A DNA stretch of 64,000 nt from Actinoplanes sp. KI2. Lineage in GTDB: Bacteria > Actinomycetota > Actinomycetes > Mycobacteriales > Micromonosporaceae. The translations under genes were made by a program, and so were the position numbers. A model generated the notes under the pieces. That model searched no databases. It was given only the letters and a program-made list of their open reading frames with translations, and was not told the origin of the DNA. Of the stretch, positions 49,517-57,240 are shown one piece after another (positions within the stretch are counted from its first letter, which is position 1; every line of letters begins with the position of its first letter). Where the stretch lies: assembly GCF_025630775.1 (NCBI RefSeq), contig NZ_JAOSZE010000020.1, forward strand, positions 1 to 64,000, read 5' to 3'.

Positions 49517-52417
49517 GTGCGCACACCATCCCGTGCGTTACCGGCAGCCACCACGACGCTCCTCGCGACCACACTCGTCCTGGTCGCGCCGACCGTAGCC
49601 CAGGCAGCGCCGAGCCCGGCCGGCCCGCCGGGCGACGACCATCAGCACCAGACCGTCGACAACCGGCACGGCCTGATCGCGCCGACCGGCCGGCAACGCG
49701 CGCTCGCGGCCGCGGCCGGCGCGAGCGCCCGGTGGAACGCCTTCGGAACGCCGGCCGCGCTGACGGCGGCCACACCGCTCGCCACCGGACTCCCGCCGGA
49801 CCCGGTCGCCGCCGCTCGCGCCTACATCGACGCCAACCGGGACGTGCTCGGGCTGACCGCCCGGGGCGCCGACTCGCTCGACCTGCTCACCTCCGCGCCG
49901 CTCGGGGCGGGCGCGGCGGTTCTCTTCCGGCAGCGGTTCGGCGATCTGCCGGCCGGGCACGACGGGTTGCTCGCGCTGGGCGTCCGCGATGGACAGATCT
50001 GGTACGTGAGCTCCTCGCTCGCCCGGGACGCCGAGGCGCCCGCGCCGGCCACACTCCCGCCGGCCGACGCGCAGCGCGTGGCCGCCGTCGACGCGGGCCT
50101 GGCGAACCCGACCGTCCTGGCGAACCGCCTGGTCGCGGTGCCGACCGCCGATCGCGGCGCCCGGGCCGCCTACCAGGTGACCCTCGGGTCGGGGCTGACC
50201 GGCGCCGACCCGGTCGCGTACACGAGCTATGTGGACGCCCGCGACGGCGGCGTGCTGCTGCGCGAGAACATCGTCGACTCGGACAAGGACAACGGCGAGT
50301 GGTCGGCCTTCCCGTCGTCGCCGCCGACCGACTACTCCTCCCGGGACACGCGGCAGACCTGGTGCTTCGAGCCGTCGCGCCGGTGCGACTACGTGATCGG
50401 GACGGCGTCCTCGCCGTACGCGTGGGATGTCGTGAACGGGGCATCGACCCGGACCACCGCGGGCAACAACGCCGTCGCGGTGCAGAACTGGAACTCGAAC
50501 GATCCGTTCTCGGTCGGGACCGAGACGGCCACGCCGCGGCCGGACCGGCGCTACGACTACCGATGGACCAACCAGTGGCAGCAGGCGCAGTGCTCGCCGG
50601 CCGTCTTCGACACGGCGCAGCGCAACGACATCGACGCCGCCCGGGCCAACCTGTTCGCCCTGCACAACCGGATGCACGACTGGGCGTATCAGCTGGGCTT
50701 CACCGAGCAGACGTTCAACATGCAGGACGACAACTACGGGCGCGGCGGCCTCGGCGCCGACCATGAGCAGGGCAACGCGCAGGCCGGCGGGATCAGCGGC
50801 GGGCCGCCCGACTTCGCGGCCCGGGACAACGCCAACCAGATCACGCCGCCGGACGGGCAGGCGCCGATCACCAACATGTACCTGTGGCAGCCGATCGCCG
50901 GGTCGTTCTACGCCCCCTGCGTGGACGGTGACTTCGACATGTCGGTGGTCGGGCACGAGTACACGCACGCCATCACGAACCGCATGATCGCCGGGCCGGA
51001 CGCCGGGCTCAGCTCGCCGCAGGGCATGAGCGAGAGCTGGTCGGACCAGATGGCGATGGAGTACCTGAACGAGAACGGGTACGCGCCGCGCGGCAGCCGC
51101 GCGTACACGATCGGGCAGTACGTCACCGGGGACCCGAAGGCCGGAATCCGGAACTACAACATGAGCGCGAGCCCGCTCAACTACAGCGCGATCGACTACG
51201 ACTTCGTCGGGCTGCAGGTGCACGCCTCCGGCGAGGTGTGGTCGGCGACGAACTTCGACATCCGGGCCGCGATGATCAAACGGTACGGCGCGGGCACGCC
51301 GGCGCTGCAGAAGGCGTGCGCGGCGGGCCGGGTGGCGGTGACCTCCTGCCCGGGCAACCGGCGCTGGGCGCAGCTGGTGTTCGACTCGTTCCTGCTGATG
51401 GCGAACAGCGCGAACAGCATGGTGGACGCCCGGGACGCGCTGCTCGGCGCCGACCTGGTCAGGTTCGGCGGCGCCAACCAGGCGCTGCTGTGGAACGCCT
51501 TCGCCAAGCGCGGCCTCGGCGAGAGCGCGGTCAGCAACGGGGCGGCCGACGTGAACCCCACGCCGAGCTTCGTCTCGCCGTACGCACCCTCCTCGGTGGT
51601 CACGTTCCGGCCCGTGGACGAGCACGGTCAAGCGGTGCCGAACGCGAAGTTGTTCGTCGGCGACTACCAGGCCCGGGCCGTGGCGGTGGCGGACACCGAC
51701 CCGTCCACCGCGCTGCCGGACACCGTTCGGCTGGTTCCCGGGACCTACACCTTCATCGCGCAGGCGCCCGGGTACGGCGAGGCGCGGGTGCGGGCGACCT
51801 CGTTGCGCGCCGGGCCGGCCCGGCTGAGGGTGCGAATGCCGGTCAACTTGGCGTCCGGCAACGGCGGCGCCACGGTGACCGGGGACGGGATCAACCTGGC
51901 CCGGCTGGTCGACGACGACGAGGCGACCAACTGGGCGTCGCTGGCCGGCGCGGTCGCCGGCAAGCAGGTCACGGTCGATCTGGCCGGCGGGGTGCAGAAG
52001 ATCCGGCGGGTGCAGGTGAGCGCCATGCTGCGGCCGGCGATCGCGACCGACCCGGACGGCGCCGCGCAGAGCCGCTTCTCGGCGCTGCGGCAGTTCCGGG
52101 TACTGGCGTGCACCGCATCGGCGACGGTGGCATGCGCCGACGCCGCCGAATTCCGGCCGGTCTACACCAGCCGGGCGGACGCGTTCCCGTCGGTGGCGCC
52201 GCGGCCGCGGGCACCGGAACTGATCGTGCGGTCGTTCCCGATCCCGCCGACGTACGCCACGCACCTGCGGTTCGAGGTGCTGACCAACCAGTGCACCGGC
52301 GGGCCCGACTACGCGGGTGAGCAGGACGCCGACCCGCGGGCGGCCACCGATTGCGGCACGGCCAGCGCGCAGGCGCTGAACGTCCGGGTCGCCGAGTTCC
52401 AGGCGTTCGGCAGCTGA
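49517..52417 (+). CDS. Secreted M36 (fungalysin) metallopeptidase
   Basis: The 966-aa protein starts at GTG 49517 after AGGAGG. A signal peptide (PSRALPAATTTLLATTLVLVAPTVAQA) leads to a PepSY/FTP propeptide region (~30-250). The M36 domain has the zinc motif HEYTH at residues 480-484 and the third ligand Glu506 in MSESWSDQMA, with QVHASGEVWSATNF and RWAQLVFDSFLLMANS further on. The C-terminal ~280 residues include a carboxypeptidase-regulatory-like beta domain (TFRPVDEHGQAVPNAKLFVGDYQ) and a discoidin-like region (LVDDDEATNWASL). It would degrade extracellular protein after propeptide removal. Upstream sequence has no clear operator. Confidence 0.92.
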   Translation: MRTPSRALPAATTTLLATTLVLVAPTVAQAAPSPAGPPGDDHQHQTVDNRHGLIAPTGRQRALAAAAGASARWNAFGTPAALTAATPLATGLPPDPVAAARAYIDANRDVLGLTARGADSLDLLTSAPLGAGAAVLFRQRFGDLPAGHDGLLALGVRDGQIWYVSSSLARDAEAPAPATLPPADAQRVAAVDAGLANPTVLANRLVAVPTADRGARAAYQVTLGSGLTGADPVAYTSYVDARDGGVLLRENIVDSDKDNGEWSAFPSSPPTDYSSRDTRQTWCFEPSRRCDYVIGTASSPYAWDVVNGASTRTTAGNNAVAVQNWNSNDPFSVGTETATPRPDRRYDYRWTNQWQQAQCSPAVFDTAQRNDIDAARANLFALHNRMHDWAYQLGFTEQTFNMQDDNYGRGGLGADHEQGNAQAGGISGGPPDFAARDNANQITPPDGQAPITNMYLWQPIAGSFYAPCVDGDFDMSVVGHEYTHAITNRMIAGPDAGLSSPQGMSESWSDQMAMEYLNENGYAPRGSRAYTIGQYVTGDPKAGIRNYNMSASPLNYSAIDYDFVGLQVHASGEVWSATNFDIRAAMIKRYGAGTPALQKACAAGRVAVTSCPGNRRWAQLVFDSFLLMANSANSMVDARDALLGADLVRFGGANQALLWNAFAKRGLGESAVSNGAADVNPTPSFVSPYAPSSVVTFRPVDEHGQAVPNAKLFVGDYQARAVAVADTDPSTALPDTVRLVPGTYTFIAQAPGYGEARVRATSLRAGPARLRVRMPVNLASGNGGATVTGDGINLARLVDDDEATNWASLAGAVAGKQVTVDLAGGVQKIRRVQVSAMLRPAIATDPDGAAQSRFSALRQFRVLACTASATVACADAAEFRPVYTSRADAFPSVAPRPRAPELIVRSFPIPPTYATHLRFEVLTNQCTGGPDYAGEQDADPRAATDCGTASAQALNVRVAEFQAFGS

Positions 52418-52425
52418 TTGCCCCG

Positions 52426-52485
52426 CTCGGCGAGAAGCTCGGCGAGAAGCTCAGCGCGATGCTCGGCACGATGCTCGGCGCGATG
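52426..52485. repeat. Five 12-bp tandem repeats after the M36 gene
   Basis: Five head-to-tail units of the form CTCGGCGAGAAG (two identical copies, then three related CTC-GC-CGATG units) lie 8 bp past the M36 stop. They precede the terminator hairpin and have no coding role that I can see. Confidence 0.9.
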
Positions 52486-52524
52486 CCCGCCGGGGTCCTC
52501 GCCGAGCGAGACGACCGAATGATG

Positions 52525-52556
52525 GGCGGGGCGGGCCACCCCAGGCCCGCCCCGCC
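52525..52556. terminator. Bidirectional hairpin between M36 and GH9 genes
   Basis: A perfect 13-bp stem (GGCGGGGCGGGCC and complement) with a 6-nt loop sits between the convergent ends at 52417 and 52563. Confidence 0.85.
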
Positions 52557-52562
52557 ACTTTC

Positions 52563-54899
52563 TCACCCCCGGAGGCAGGTCATTCCGTTGACGGTGAACG
52601 CCGCCGGCGCGACGTTGCTGCCGGTGTAGGTCCCGTTGAAGCCGATGCTGGTGGAACCGCCCGCCGGCACCGAGCCGTTGTAGGACAGGTTGGCCGCGGT
52701 CACCTGGCTGCCGCTCTGGGTCCAGGTCGCCGACCAGCCCTGGCTCACCTTCTGGTTGCCGGGGAACGCGAACGCCAGCGACCACGCGCTCCACGCCGCC
52801 GACCCGGTGTTGGCCAGCGTGACCGTCCCGGTGAAGCCGCCACCCCAGTCGTTGACGCTGTAAGTGACCTTGCAGCCGGCCGAGGACGTCGGCGTCGGGC
52901 TGGTGGTGGGCGAAGTCGACGGCGACGGGCTGGTGGTGGGCGAAGTCGACGGCGACGGGCTGGGCGTCGGCGACGAGGTGCTGGGCGAAGGCGTCGGTGA
53001 CGGCGAGGACGCGCCCGGCTCCTGACCCCAGATCAGCTTCCCGCCCTCGTACAGCGGGACGTTCTTGTTAACCGCGGTTCCGGCCAGATAGGACGGGTCG
53101 TTCGACGGGTCCCAGGTGCCGCCGTCGGCCACGCCGACCTTGAACTGCACCTCCATCCGGTACGCCGACTGCCCGGCCGGCGCGATCGTGTATCCCGCGC
53201 AGTTCACCTCGACGTACCAGATGTCCCCGGACCACTGCTTGGCCGTCGACGGCGACGGGCACCCCTGCGTGTACCCCGGCGTCACCACCAGCGCCGCCGT
53301 GCCCTCGCGCCGGAAGAAGTACCGGTAGGTCGCGCTGGTCAGCGCCCGCGCCGGGAACGCCGACTTGTTGTAGATCATCACCTTGAGGGCGGTGTCCCGC
53401 GGCTCGTCCTGCATCACCGTCGTCTCCACGGTGATCTCGTCCAGGTCCGGGGTCTCCGCCTTGGGGAAGCCGGCCAGTGGCGACCCGCCGTACTCCTGGG
53501 TCAGCCGGGCCAGCGCCGAAGTGAACCCGGCGTTGTAGTCGTCGGCGACCTCGTTCATCACGTAGTCGCTGCGCTGGTCCTGGTACGCGTCGTCGGGCGA
53601 GGACGGGCCGCCGACCAGGGCGCCGTAGAGCACATGCCGGGTGTCGGTGGGAACGGTCATGTTGTCCCACCACGACCCGTGCGCCGTACGGTGATGGGGG
53701 TTCTTCGGGGAGTTGGCACCGAAGCCGATCACGTAGCTGGATTGCCGCGGGTTGTCGCCGAGCGCGTAGTTGATCTGCCGGACCGCGAAGTCGTGGTACC
53801 GCGCCTTGCGGGTCGCGTCGCCGGTCTTGTCGCTGTAGACCAGCGCGACGAAGGCCGTGTTGGCGGCGTATCGCAGCGATCCCCAGCTGTCGAGCACCGC
53901 CTCGCCACCCGGCGAGTAGCGGACCTTGTCCCCGTTCACGCCGACGGTCCACCAGTCCAGCCAGCGGTTCGCGTCGTCGATGTACTTCTGCTGACCGGTC
54001 AGGTTGGCCAGCAGCACGTACGCGCCGAACTGCTTGTTGTCCCAGGCGATCGTCCACTTGTACGAGTGCGTGGTGGTCTGCGGCTCGGTGCCGAGCTTGT
54101 CGTACTCGCTCTCCGCCTTGGCCAGGTAGGTGGCGTCGCCGGTGGCCCGGTACAGCCAGATCGCGCCCCACACCAGCTCGTCCTGGTACCCGCTCCACGA
54201 CTTGTAGAAGTTCTGGGCATCGGTGATGCAATCGGAGTACGCGCGCCGAACCGTGTCCGCGAACGTGTAGAGCTGCTTTGCGTGGGTCAACAGCTTGTCG
54301 GCGTACGCGGAATCGGTCGGTCTGAAGACGATCGAGCTCGCCGCCATCGCCGCCGCGGTCTCCCCGGCCAGATCCGAGCCGCCGCAGCCGGCGTCGATCT
54401 TGTAGGACGGCCGGGCCATCGGCATCACCTCGGCCGGTCCCCACCACTTGTGGTCGTCGTCGCCCTTGCCGACCTGCCCGTAGAGCACGTTCGCCGACGG
54501 GTGCGCCTTGATGAAGTAGTCGTTGGGCACCCGCAGGTTGTTGAGGAACGTGCCGAGCTGGCCGGAGGCCGCGTACGCGTCCCGGTACTCGACCGCGCCC
54601 CAGGCGAGCATCGTGGTGGAGAACGCCATCGGGAAGCCGAACTTCACGTGGTCACCGGCGTCGAACCAGCCGCCGGTGAGGTCGAGCCCCACGTCGGCGC
54701 CGTCGGTCATGGCCGCGTCGCCGCGCCAGGAGACCTGGCTCCAGGACGGCTTCTTGCCGGCGATCTGGGCCTGGTAGAAGAACATCGACTTCTGCAGCGC
54801 CTCGCCGTAGTTGAAGGCGCCGGTGGCGGCCTCGGCGGGGCGGACGACCACGGCGAACAGGCCGGCGGCGACCAGGAGTGCGAGCAGGAGACGGCGCAT
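52563..54899 (-). CDS. Secreted GH9 endoglucanase with CBM3c-like module and C-terminal CBM2
   Basis: The 778-aa protein starts at ATG 54899 with AAGGGG upstream. A short Sec signal (RRLLLALLVAAGLFAVVVRPAEA) leads into the GH9 (alpha/alpha)6 domain: FNYGEALQKSMFFYQAQ, the catalytic Asp pair in GWFDAGDHVKFGFP and the acid Glu in NEVADDYNAGF. A CBM3c-like module follows (TVMQDEPRDTALKVMIYNKSAFPA). A Ser/Pro/Thr linker contains a 10-residue repeat, and a C-terminal CBM2 closes the protein (YSVNDWGGGFTGTVTLANTGS). This GH9-CBM3c arrangement is usual for processive endoglucanases such as Thermobifida Cel9A. A perfect CebR operator lies 22 bp before the start codon. Confidence 0.95.
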   Translation of the reverse strand: MRRLLLALLVAAGLFAVVVRPAEAATGAFNYGEALQKSMFFYQAQIAGKKPSWSQVSWRGDAAMTDGADVGLDLTGGWFDAGDHVKFGFPMAFSTTMLAWGAVEYRDAYAASGQLGTFLNNLRVPNDYFIKAHPSANVLYGQVGKGDDDHKWWGPAEVMPMARPSYKIDAGCGGSDLAGETAAAMAASSIVFRPTDSAYADKLLTHAKQLYTFADTVRRAYSDCITDAQNFYKSWSGYQDELVWGAIWLYRATGDATYLAKAESEYDKLGTEPQTTTHSYKWTIAWDNKQFGAYVLLANLTGQQKYIDDANRWLDWWTVGVNGDKVRYSPGGEAVLDSWGSLRYAANTAFVALVYSDKTGDATRKARYHDFAVRQINYALGDNPRQSSYVIGFGANSPKNPHHRTAHGSWWDNMTVPTDTRHVLYGALVGGPSSPDDAYQDQRSDYVMNEVADDYNAGFTSALARLTQEYGGSPLAGFPKAETPDLDEITVETTVMQDEPRDTALKVMIYNKSAFPARALTSATYRYFFRREGTAALVVTPGYTQGCPSPSTAKQWSGDIWYVEVNCAGYTIAPAGQSAYRMEVQFKVGVADGGTWDPSNDPSYLAGTAVNKNVPLYEGGKLIWGQEPGASSPSPTPSPSTSSPTPSPSPSTSPTTSPSPSTSPTTSPTPTSSAGCKVTYSVNDWGGGFTGTVTLANTGSAAWSAWSLAFAFPGNQKVSQGWSATWTQSGSQVTAANLSYNGSVPAGGSTSIGFNGTYTGSNVAPAAFTVNGMTCLRG
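52896..52955 (-). repeat. Exact 30-bp direct repeat in the GH9 linker
   Basis: Two adjacent identical 30-bp copies encode SPSPSTSPTT twice within the Ser/Pro/Thr linker between the CBM3c-like and CBM2 modules. The identity at synonymous sites suggests recent duplication. Confidence 0.9.
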
Positions 54900-54920
54900 G
54901 GGGTGCCCCTTGGGAGTCGA

Positions 54921-54934
54921 TGGGAGCGCTCCCA
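54921..54934. promoter_or_regulatory. CebR/CelR-type operator upstream of GH9
   Basis: The perfect palindrome TGGGAGCGCTCCCA lies 22 bp upstream of the GH9 start. A half-site TGGGAG lies next to it at 54911. The same 14-mer is upstream of GH48, which supports common cellobiose control. Confidence 0.92.
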
Positions 54935-54974
54935 AACATTGAACAATGCGATTACGTGAATGTGAAGAGCGAAA

Positions 54975-55649
54975 TCAGTACGAGTGGTTGGCTTCCCAGT
55001 GCGTCCACGCGCCGCACGGGGTCTTGTACTTGCCCTTGATGTACCCGAGGCCCCACCTGATCTGGGTGGCCGGGTTGGTCCGCCAGTCGTCCGCGACCGA
55101 GGACATCTTGCTGCCCGGGAAGGCCTGCGGGATCCCGTACGCGCCGTTCGGGTTCTCGGCCCGATGGTTCCAGCCGCTCTCCTTGTTCCACATGTTGTTC
55201 AGGCACGGGAACTGGTCGATCGCGAAGCCGGCCTCGAGCATCAGCGCGCAGCCGGTGGCCCGGTTGCCGACGAACTCCTGGCACGAGGACGGGATCGGCC
55301 CGTTGTACGGGACCGTCGCGCCGGACTTCTTCGCCTTTTCCGCGGCCCGCTTGGCGACCACCCGCTGGGCCAGGTCGTGTGCCTTGCCGGCCGCGCTCCT
55401 CGCCTCGACCGCGGCCTTGTCGGCGGCCTCCGACTCGGCCTCGCGCTGCCAGGCCCGGGCGGCGACGTGCTGGTTCTGCCGGGCCTTCAGCAGCTGTACC
55501 TCGTCGATCTGGGCCTGGGCGGAGAGATCGACCTGGCCGACCGGCCGGACCTGGCGCCCCTCACCCAGGTAGAAACCACCGGCGGCGCCGGCCACCAGCA
55601 GGACCACCGACGCGACGCGCACGCCGACCCGGCTCCACTGCCGATTCAC
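54975..55649 (-). CDS. Secreted transglycosylase SLT-domain protein
   Basis: The 224-aa protein starts at GTG 55649 with AAGGGAAG upstream. A basic N-terminus and membrane helix (VGVRVASVVLLVAGAAGGFYLG) are followed by a charged coiled-coil region (~40-130, ARAWQREAESEAADKAAVEARSA in parts). The C-terminal lysozyme-like domain shows MWNKESGWNHRAENPNGAYGIPQA, with the likely catalytic Glu, then MSSVADDWRTNPATQIRWGLGYIKGKY and PCGAWTHW. It would cut peptidoglycan glycan strands outside the cell, in growth or wall turnover. It is transcribed towards the GH9 gene, from which it is separated by 75 bp. Confidence 0.87.
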   Translation of the reverse strand: MNRQWSRVGVRVASVVLLVAGAAGGFYLGEGRQVRPVGQVDLSAQAQIDEVQLLKARQNQHVAARAWQREAESEAADKAAVEARSAAGKAHDLAQRVVAKRAAEKAKKSGATVPYNGPIPSSCQEFVGNRATGCALMLEAGFAIDQFPCLNNMWNKESGWNHRAENPNGAYGIPQAFPGSKMSSVADDWRTNPATQIRWGLGYIKGKYKTPCGAWTHWEANHSY

Positions 55650-56120
55650 GATCTTCCCTTCGCCGGGGGCCGAAGGCGACGCCCGGGGGGATACGCCGCA
55701 CCGGGCATCGTAGCGGCAACCTCGGGCGGGCCGCTGGCCCGGCAGGCGGATGGCCCGCTGCTGGTCGATCTTCCGGTCGCCACCGGCGGCACGGGTCATC
55801 TGCCGGTGCAGTACCAGCAGAGCTCCAGGTGGCCCGGCCGGCCCCGATCTGTGCGGGCGGCATCCTGCTCAAGCTTCTGATCGGGTCCTTCGATCGGGTG
55901 ATTCTCCGGCTCAGGCCGGCCGGGGCCCGGTGACCAGGGCATCGACGACCATGAGCCGCGAGGGCGAGCGGCGGCCCTGGACCGACGGTCCCACGCTGGG
56001 CCGGACGGTCCGATTCGGCTAGTCTTCCGGCCGGGTGCCAGCTGAATGGCGTTCAACTATTGACAAATGCCCCTACCGTACCTCTGGTCTCATGGCGCAC
56101 CGCGGAGGAGGAAGAGAACC
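55650..56120. other. Intergenic region between the transglycosylase and GT2 genes
   Basis: It holds the divergent promoters of both genes. A TTGACA hexamer at 56060-56065 may be the -35 element for the GT2 gene; a suitable -10 about 17 bp further is weak. Part of this -35 overlaps ATG 56067, which argues against that codon as the GT2 start. I see no other gene or repeat. Confidence 0.45.
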
Positions 56121-57092
56121 GTGTCGTCGCTTACGCTCTCCGTGGTTACCCCGATGTACAACGAGCGTGAGGCCGTCGACCACTTCGTGGCCCGGCTGCG
56201 GCCGGTCCTCGACGGCCTCGGCGTCACGTACGAGGTGGTCGCCGTCGACGACGGCAGCGCCGACGCGACCGTCGCCCGGCTGCTCCAGCTGCGCGCCGAC
56301 TGGCCGCAGCTGCGGATCGTCTCGCTGCGCCGCAACGCCGGGCACCAGGCCGCGCTCGCCGCCGGCCTGCGCTCGGCCCACGGCGACTATGTGGTCAGCA
56401 TCGACGCCGACCTGCAGGACCCGCCGGAGACGATCGGCGAGATGCTGGCCGTGGCCCGCGAGCAGGGCGTCGAGGTCGTCTACGGGGTACGCAACGACCG
56501 CAGCACGGACACGGTCTTCAAGCGGCGCACGGCCGGCGTCTACTACTGGACGATGCGCCGCCTGGTCGGCCCCTGGGTGAGCGACCAGGCGGGCGACTTC
56601 CGGCTGATGAGCCGGACGGTGGTCGACGTGCTCAACGGCCTGCCCGAGCAGCGGCCGGTCTACCGCCTGGTGGTGCCCTCGCTCGGCTTCTCCTCGGCCG
56701 AGGTGACCTACGTACGGGCCGAGCGGGTCGCCGGCGAGACCAAGTACCCGCTCAGCAAGATGATCAAGCTGACGCTGGACAGCGTGACCAGCTTCTCGGC
56801 CACGCCGCTGCGGATCGCCACCTGGCTGGGGCTGCTCAGCTTCCTGCTGTGCCTCGCGCTGATCGTCAGTGGCCTGGTGGCCTGGGGCCTCGGCGCGGTC
56901 GTGCCCGGCTGGACGTCGCTGTACATCGCCGTGCTGCTGCTCGGCGGCGTCCAGCTGATCTGCCTCGGCCTGCTCGGCGAATACATCGGACGCATCTACG
57001 CGGCCCTGCAGAACCGCCCGCAGTACCTGATCGCGATGGACACCGCCGACGAGGAGACCACGGAGGCCGTCGAGCTGGCCGGACGCCGCTGA
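56121..57092 (+). CDS. GtrB-like GT2 glycosyltransferase with two C-terminal membrane helices
   Basis: The protein is 323 aa from GTG 56121, behind GGAGGAAGAG; ATG 56067 in frame is less likely. The GT-A domain has LSVVTPMYNEREAVDHFV, VVAVDDGSADATV, RRNAGHQAALAAGL and the metal-binding DADLQDPPETI. KRRTAGVYYWTMRRL and AGDFRLMSRTVVDVL follow. Two C-terminal helices (LLSFLLCLALIVSGLVAWGLGAV and LYIAVLLLGGVQLICLGLLGEYIG) are typical of GtrB/dolichol-phosphate-mannose synthase-like enzymes. These move a sugar from a nucleotide onto polyprenyl phosphate, for example for wall or glycan modification. No flippase gene is adjacent. Confidence 0.9.
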   Translation: MSSLTLSVVTPMYNEREAVDHFVARLRPVLDGLGVTYEVVAVDDGSADATVARLLQLRADWPQLRIVSLRRNAGHQAALAAGLRSAHGDYVVSIDADLQDPPETIGEMLAVAREQGVEVVYGVRNDRSTDTVFKRRTAGVYYWTMRRLVGPWVSDQAGDFRLMSRTVVDVLNGLPEQRPVYRLVVPSLGFSSAEVTYVRAERVAGETKYPLSKMIKLTLDSVTSFSATPLRIATWLGLLSFLLCLALIVSGLVAWGLGAVVPGWTSLYIAVLLLGGVQLICLGLLGEYIGRIYAALQNRPQYLIAMDTADEETTEAVELAGRR

Positions 57093-57140
57093 CGCCCGGG
57101 TGCGGTGAGCGGGCAACAAACCGGGGAAAGTCGGGCCGAC

Positions 57141-57180
57141 AACGCCGAAGACTCATTGACACAAATGAGTCTTCGGCGTT
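57141..57180 (+). terminator. Strong intrinsic terminator after the GT2 gene
   Basis: A perfect 17-bp stem (AACGCCGAAGACTCATT and complement) with a 6-nt loop is followed by a T-rich segment. It lies 48 bp after the GT2 stop and before the GH16 gene. Confidence 0.9.
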
Positions 57181-57240
57181 TCTGATGTGTTAAGCCACCC
57201 GGACCCCGCCGGGGGCGTACACATCCCCGGAGGCTCGAAA

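Noticed and set aside
49538..52264. A long minus-strand open frame opposite the M36 gene
   Set aside because: Antisense shadow without start context or domains; the plus-strand M36 protein has clear motifs.
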